Source: Loki-b32 sp964493385 (GTDB taxonomy: Archaea; Asgardarchaeota; Lokiarchaeia; Sigyniarchaeales; SOKP01). Taken from it: 35,014 nt of DNA. The notes below the pieces were generated by a model. It worked only from the letters and a program-made list of their open reading frames with translations. It ran no database searches and was not told where the DNA came from. Below, one piece after another: positions 30,401 through 35,014 of this stretch; the stretch's first letter is position 1, and each line of letters starts with the position of its first letter. Location: positions 1 to 35,014 of the forward strand of contig CAZBNW010000014.1 of assembly GCA_964493385.1 (NCBI GenBank). The letters are read 5' to 3'. The position numbers and the translations under genes were made by a program.

Positions 30401-32128
30401 TTATTTTCTTAGAGCCTTTTTATCTACTTTACCTATGGAAGTTAACGGTAATTCCTTGAGAATTTCGATAAATTTTGGCACTTTATATTTGGCTAGGTTC
30501 TCTTGAGCAAATTTAAGTATATCTGCTTTAATTTCTTCAGATGCTTCATATCCCTCTTTTAATAACACATATAATTTAACTAATTCGGAGCCGGGACGAT
30601 CAGGATCAGGAATACCTACTGATGAACAGAGTTCAATTGCAGGATGTTTATTCATTTTATCATCTACTTCAACACTAAAAACTTTAAAACCACTAACGTT
30701 TATCATATCTTTTGTACGATCAACTATAGTAATATAGCCATCATCGTCCATTACACCTACATCTCCAGAATAAAACCACCCATTTTGAAGTGCATGTTCA
30801 GTTTCCTTAGGCTTATTCCAATATCCCTTAAATATTTGGGGTCCTCTAATCGCGATTTCACCCGGTTCTCCTAAAGGAACTTCTCTACTTCTGTCTGAAA
30901 CATCAACTATTTTTAGTTCGGTATTAGGGAATGGAATACCTACAGTTCCTATTTTTTTCTTTCCAAGATATGGATTCATTGTAACTCCTGGAGATGCTTC
31001 TGTCATTCCATAAGCTTCCACAACCTTTTCTTTTCCAACTACATTCTCAAACTCATTTATACTTTCTGTTGGAAAAGGTGCTGCTCCAGAGATATAAGCA
31101 TTAACAGAACTTAAATCTAATTTCTTGAATCTTCTATTCTTTAAAAGCATAAGGTATAGGGTTGGAACATTATAAAAAAGAGATAGTTTTCCTTCATTTT
31201 CTTTAATTTTGCTAACCATATAATTTGAATCTCTTGGATCTGGAACTAAAATTTGCATAGCACCTTGAGAAACTGTTTGTAGGCAAAATTGCAACCCAGC
31301 TAAGTGAAAGAAAGGGAATCCAGAAATATAGACATCATTACCTGGATTGGTACCAGGTTCAAACCAATGATTAACAATTTGAATCATTGAGATTAAATTT
31401 CCATGTGTCAATATCGCTCCTTTTGGAGGACCCGTTGTTCCACCTGTATATTGAAGTAATAGTATATCATCCGGTTCTATTTTAACATCGGGAGATTTAT
31501 CACTTGCATATTTTTCAATTATTTCCTTATACGTAAAATATTTTAATCCTTTGACTGGTTCAACTTTACCAACTGGAATTTTTCCGATTTTAATTAGCTG
31601 TTCTTTCATAGCTGGTTCCAAATCTAAAACATCGGCAACATTTGTCGTTATTACAATTTCAACATTAGTTTCTCCAATTTCAAGAGCTTCTCTGACTTTT
31701 TCTTCGTAGAATGAATCTAAAGTTATTAAAGCTTTAGCACCGCAATCTTTTAGTTGATATATTATTTCATTAGGTTGTAAAAGAAAATTCATTCCTGAAA
31801 CAGCACATCCAGCATAAAAGGTTCCAAATAATGCTACAATAAACTGGGGAAGATTTGGTAAATTTATAACAACTCGATCACCTTTTTTCAATCCATTCTC
31901 AACAAGGAAGTTAGCAAAACTGTTAACATATTCTTCAGTCTCCTCAAATGTTGCCCGAGAACCTTGAAAATCGAAACAAAGACTCTTTGGATATTGTTTA
32001 ACACTTCGTCTCATCATTTCAGCTAAGGAATATATTTCTATATCTATCTCTGGTTTTGCATGAGGATCGTAAGATTTTAGCCAAATTTTTTCTGAATATG
32101 GATTATTTTCGATATGTTTTTCCATCAT
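30401..32128 (-). CDS. acyl-CoA synthetase (AMP-binding, long-chain fatty acid-type)
   Basis: The 575-aa product has full ANL-superfamily length. The AMP-binding signature is YTGGTTGPPKGAILTHGN, followed by VEAYGMTEASPGVTM, the hinge GWFYSGDVGVMDDDGY and DRTKDMINVSGFKV, and the catalytic lysine in SIGKVDKKALRK at the C-terminus. It activates a carboxylic acid to an acyl-CoA with ATP, probably a fatty or medium-chain acid. It is monocistronic. The start with MMEKHIENN has a second Met as the alternative. Confidence 0.92.
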   Translation of the reverse strand: MMEKHIENNPYSEKIWLKSYDPHAKPEIDIEIYSLAEMMRRSVKQYPKSLCFDFQGSRATFEETEEYVNSFANFLVENGLKKGDRVVINLPNLPQFIVALFGTFYAGCAVSGMNFLLQPNEIIYQLKDCGAKALITLDSFYEEKVREALEIGETNVEIVITTNVADVLDLEPAMKEQLIKIGKIPVGKVEPVKGLKYFTYKEIIEKYASDKSPDVKIEPDDILLLQYTGGTTGPPKGAILTHGNLISMIQIVNHWFEPGTNPGNDVYISGFPFFHLAGLQFCLQTVSQGAMQILVPDPRDSNYMVSKIKENEGKLSLFYNVPTLYLMLLKNRRFKKLDLSSVNAYISGAAPFPTESINEFENVVGKEKVVEAYGMTEASPGVTMNPYLGKKKIGTVGIPFPNTELKIVDVSDRSREVPLGEPGEIAIRGPQIFKGYWNKPKETEHALQNGWFYSGDVGVMDDDGYITIVDRTKDMINVSGFKVFSVEVDDKMNKHPAIELCSSVGIPDPDRPGSELVKLYVLLKEGYEASEEIKADILKFAQENLAKYKVPKFIEILKELPLTSIGKVDKKALRK

Positions 32129-32361
32129 TTTTAATCAATTTCAAAAATTTTTTCATTCAAATTAACAAAATTCAATAATATCATTATTGATAATACGATA
32201 TTTAAAATTAATTCTCAATTTTGATGACGAGTATTATAAACTATTAATATATAACAATCCCTGTTGATTCAAAATCATTGACTTGTATTGAATAAAAAAG
32301 TATTAAAATTATAAATAATAGAATATTTCTAATTAAATTAATTAATATCGAGTTGAAATTA

Positions 32362-33426
32362 ATGTCTGATGATGCTTACAGAAAATTGAGAGAGTTTTTG
32401 GATCAATTTCCTTTAGGTTACCCCAAAACCTCATCGGGCGTTGAATTAAGGATTTTAAAAAGACTTTTTACAGAGGAGGAAGCCATAATTGCAGTTTATC
32501 TGACTCCAATCCCAGAGGAAACTGCCAAAATCGCTAGCAAAATTGGGATTGAGGAAAAAAAACTAGAACAAATCCTAGAATCGATGTCTAAAAAAGGATT
32601 AATTTTCCGAACTCGACGAGATAATAAAACAACATTTAATTCTGTACCGTTCATGATTGGATTGTATGAATACTCTGTCAATAAAATTGATAAAGAACTT
32701 GCTAAATACTATAAAGAATATTATGATACCGCTTATCTTGATGAAATGGGGGCCAGCAACATACCAGGATTTAAAGTAATTCCAATTGAAGAAACTATCG
32801 AAACAGATACAATCCTATATCCATATCATAAGTTAAAGGAAAGCATCAAGAAGGCTAGGAAAATTGCGGTATACGATTGCATCTGCCGTAAAGAAGCCAG
32901 ATTAAATGGAGAAGGATGTAATCATCCAATTGAGACATGTCTTAGCTTCGGAATAGCCGCAGAATATTATATTGAAAATGGTTTCGGCCGGGAAATATCC
33001 GCTGATGAAGCAATAAGAATCATTGAAGAAGCAGACAAAGCTGGTTTAGTTCATGCAGGAGCTAATTCTAAACATCTATCGAATATATGTAATTGTTGTC
33101 CCTGTTGCTGTGCATCAATGAAGGGGATTACACAAAAGGGACTTGATAAACATAAATTCATGAATGCAATGTTTGAATCTATTATTGATGAAGAAATTTG
33201 CATTGGATGTGAAACTTGTGTTGATCGTTGTCCAGTAGGAGCGATAACCTTAGAAGATGTTGCTACTATATCAAGAGATAAATGTCTGGGATGTGGATTA
33301 TGTGCTAGTGTATGTTCTGAAGATGCCATAACCATACATTTAAGAGAGGATGGTGAGGAACCTTTTGATAGGGTAATCGAGATGTTAAGGGCGATTTTGG
33401 ATGGTAAAAGAAAGAGTTCTAAATGA
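32362..33426 (+). CDS. winged-helix / 2x[4Fe-4S] ferredoxin fusion with extra Cys clusters
   Basis: I start the 354-aa product at the ATG at 32362; an in-frame TTG lies nine bases upstream. Residues 35-95 form a winged-helix-like region (EEAIIAVYLTPIPEETAKIA, LEQILESMSKKGLI). In the middle are two Cys-rich groups, DCICRKEARLNGEGC and NICNCCPCCCASM. The end is a ferredoxin pair CIGCETCVDRCP and CLGCGLCASVC. The eight ferredoxin cysteines are complete. This arrangement suggests a redox-sensing regulator or an electron-transfer protein with two additional metal or cluster sites. Substrate and partner are unknown, and the fold call for the N-terminus is tentative. Confidence 0.8.
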   Translation: MSDDAYRKLREFLDQFPLGYPKTSSGVELRILKRLFTEEEAIIAVYLTPIPEETAKIASKIGIEEKKLEQILESMSKKGLIFRTRRDNKTTFNSVPFMIGLYEYSVNKIDKELAKYYKEYYDTAYLDEMGASNIPGFKVIPIEETIETDTILYPYHKLKESIKKARKIAVYDCICRKEARLNGEGCNHPIETCLSFGIAAEYYIENGFGREISADEAIRIIEEADKAGLVHAGANSKHLSNICNCCPCCCASMKGITQKGLDKHKFMNAMFESIIDEEICIGCETCVDRCPVGAITLEDVATISRDKCLGCGLCASVCSEDAITIHLREDGEEPFDRVIEMLRAILDGKRKSSK

Positions 33427-33536
33427 GATTTGTCCATTCTAAATCTTTTTAAAAATTAAAAATTTCTTAGTACCTCTTATATAATAAAATACAATTCACT
33501 CCTTATTTTAAGATAAAACGCTCTTGATTTAATATA

Positions 33537-34670
33537 ATGAGTAAAGTTGGCATAGCAACGCTTCCGTTACATAATAGTAGAGCACCACAATGGCTACTGA
33601 AGCGAATGGTATTATTAGGTAAACCAATTTTTAGAATTATATACGATATGGAAGGATCAGATGGTATTATCAGACGATTGTCTGATACATATTGGTTCCA
33701 AGGATTAGCTTGTATTTTAGGGTTTGATTGGCATTCAAGTGGTTGTACTACAGTATTAAGTGGTGTATTAAAACAAATTCTTAATCCTCAAGAACATGGT
33801 TTAATAGTAGCTGGGGGAAAAGGTAAAAATTCTACAAAAGTGAAGGAACATCTACAACAAAAAGCAAATGAATTGGATTTTTGCGATGATAACATTGAAT
33901 CTTTAGTGGAAACTAGTCGCTTAGTAGCAAAAATTGATAATGCGGCAATTCAGGACGGATTTGATTTATATCATCATTTAATGATTGTTTCTGAAAATAA
34001 TTGGGGGATTATTCAACAAGGTCTTGATGGAAAAATTAGGAAAGGACGACGATATCATTGGCTTTCTGAAGGTGTGGTTAGTTATCTTGATGATCCTCAT
34101 AATGATATAAGTTCTGAAGTTGTTAAAGATAATGTATTAAATATGGTGTCTAGGGAAAGTAAAAAGTGTAGAAAAATATCATTAGATCTCATTCAAGAAG
34201 GCTCAAATAGAATAAAACGATACCTTAGTAAATTAAAAGATAGGAATCAGACAAATCTAGATGATTTTATTAATCCAAAAGAATCAATAGAATTAATAGA
34301 AATTCCACATTTGGATATGCCAATTCCATTTACTTTAAAATGGGATAGTGTTAAAATGGCGAGAGAGCTAGCCGTTAATGATTATATTGAGTTGTTAAAG
34401 ATTCAAGGATTAGGTCCAGGGATGATAAGAGCTTTAGCACTAATATCCGAATTCATTTGGGGTGAATCTCCAAGTTGGAAAGATCCTGCGAAATATGCTT
34501 ATACTGTTGGAGGTAAAGACGGAATTCCATATCCGGTTAATCTTCAACGGATGGAAAAATGTGCGGAGATTTTAGACCATATAATTGATCAGGCTCATCT
34601 AAATAATAAGGAAAAAATTAACGCTTTAAAAAGATTACATAAATACACACAGAGAAAGGATCTCGTATAA
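33537..34670 (+). CDS. DUF763 family protein
   Basis: The 377-aa product has the N-terminal hallmark GIATLPLHNSRAPQWLLKRM, then FQGLACILGFDWHSSGCTT and LIVAGGKGKNSTK, which are conserved in DUF763. Near 286-305 the sequence KIQGLGPGMIRALALISE resembles a helix-hairpin-helix, and a charged helical tail follows. The function of DUF763 is not established; the hairpin points to nucleic-acid contact (inference). The ATG lies 110 bp after the ferredoxin-fusion gene, with TATA-like DNA between. Confidence 0.85.
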   Translation: MSKVGIATLPLHNSRAPQWLLKRMVLLGKPIFRIIYDMEGSDGIIRRLSDTYWFQGLACILGFDWHSSGCTTVLSGVLKQILNPQEHGLIVAGGKGKNSTKVKEHLQQKANELDFCDDNIESLVETSRLVAKIDNAAIQDGFDLYHHLMIVSENNWGIIQQGLDGKIRKGRRYHWLSEGVVSYLDDPHNDISSEVVKDNVLNMVSRESKKCRKISLDLIQEGSNRIKRYLSKLKDRNQTNLDDFINPKESIELIEIPHLDMPIPFTLKWDSVKMARELAVNDYIELLKIQGLGPGMIRALALISEFIWGESPSWKDPAKYAYTVGGKDGIPYPVNLQRMEKCAEILDHIIDQAHLNNKEKINALKRLHKYTQRKDLV

Positions 34671-34691
34671 TTAAAAAAAGAATAAAAAAAA

Positions 34692-35014
34692 TTATTGGCT
34701 CTCGATACTCATTTGGTAATCTTGAGTTTTCTTATTTCCACAATGAATACAGTAAGCAACTCCTCTTTCTGATAACGTTTGAAGCATTGAATCTGAAAAT
34801 CTATTACCACATTCACTACAATAAGCAACTTCGGGTCGGACAATTTGTTCGCTTTTTTGAATTGGAACAATTGGTTCTTCCTCTTGTTTAACTTGAGGTT
34901 GTACTTGTTGTTCTTGTGCAGGAGCGCAACATGGATTAGGTCTAGGTTTCCCTGAAATCGCGTAATATAATCCTTCGAATGCTTTATAAAAGAGAAGACC
35001 AATTCCTTTCAAAA
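34692..35014 (-). CDS. small zinc-ribbon protein, possibly truncated at its start
   Basis: At least 106 residues are visible, from a TTG near the window edge (35012). The true start may lie outside. The N-terminus is hydrophobic-aromatic (GIGLLFYKAFEGLYYAI), then comes a Pro/Gln/Glu-rich linker and a C-terminal double zinc knuckle, CSECGNRF and CIHCGNKK. Such treble-clef proteins occur in archaea as adaptors. The convergent DUF763 gene ends 21 bp away. Confidence 0.7.
   Translation of the reverse strand, partial: LKGIGLLFYKAFEGLYYAISGKPRPNPCCAPAQEQQVQPQVKQEEEPIVPIQKSEQIVRPEVAYCSECGNRFSDSMLQTLSERGVAYCIHCGNKKTQDYQMSIESQ

Noticed and set aside
1..35014. CRISPR array, IS element or prophage
   Set aside because: No regularly spaced direct repeats, no transposase or integrase and no phage structural genes are visible. 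The only insertion-like locus is the tRNA-His/HNH region.

Overview
The window looks like a piece of an Asgard (Promethearchaeota, Lokiarchaeia-like) archaeal chromosome. The evidence is very AT-rich intergenic DNA with archaeal TATA-type promoters and poly-T ends; small GTPases carrying longin/roadblock-like domains, one of them Gtr/Rag-like; a secreted protein ending in an archaeal-type IPGYD plus membrane-anchor tail; a split tRNA-His gene; a stand-alone methanogenesis-marker-9-like protein; an F420-dependent-reductase-like protein; and DUF763. Lineage is inferred from gene content only, because the window has no rRNA or universal phylogenetic marker.

Layout. 1-3.1 kb: the end of a DeoC/FbaB-type aldolase, then a secreted beta-helix protein flanked by two copies (about 90% identical over 109 bp) of a terminator-promoter intergenic segment, with a headless ORF remnant inside the left flank, then a small membrane protein. 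3.2-9.2 kb: an MBL-fold hydrolase, then a leftward block of a zinc alcohol dehydrogenase, an F420-reductase-like protein, a Cys/His protein, a 2x[4Fe-4S] ferredoxin fusion, an MFS carrier and a ribbon-helix-helix regulator. 9.4-11.4 kb: an unrecognised protein with a DtxR-like regulator, and a PhnN-like ribose-bisphosphate kinase. 11.4-14.4 kb: a probable insertion, consisting of an 845-aa repeat-rich double-HNH protein bracketed by a decayed 5' piece of tRNA-His and an intact tRNA-His gene that itself appears to hold two non-canonical introns. 14.4-18.1 kb: the marker-9-like protein, a DHH phosphoesterase, a 52-aa ORF, a PAP2 phosphatase and an Hsp20.

18.2-26.4 kb is the most lineage-typical part. 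It holds an AAA+ ATPase, a longin-like/helical protein, two tandem transglutaminase-fold paralogues, a longin-PAS-GAF-PAS sensor without a kinase, a longin-Arf-like GTPase-helical fusion, and a Rag-like GTPase with a C-terminal roadblock-like domain. Their proximity and shared domains suggest a membrane or nutrient signalling module built on GTPases and longin-type scaffolds (inference).

26.5-35 kb is metabolic and regulatory: a two-gene operon of FAD-linked 2-hydroxyacid dehydrogenase and CCG-type iron-sulfur reductase, a stand-alone Lrp/RAM-like domain protein that probably starts at AUU, a CPBP intramembrane protease, an acyl-CoA synthetase, a Cys-rich winged-helix/ferredoxin protein, DUF763, and the end of a zinc-ribbon protein. 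The dehydrogenases, ferredoxins and acyl-CoA ligase suggest an anaerobe handling organic and fatty acids. No CRISPR array, recognisable IS element or origin was seen.
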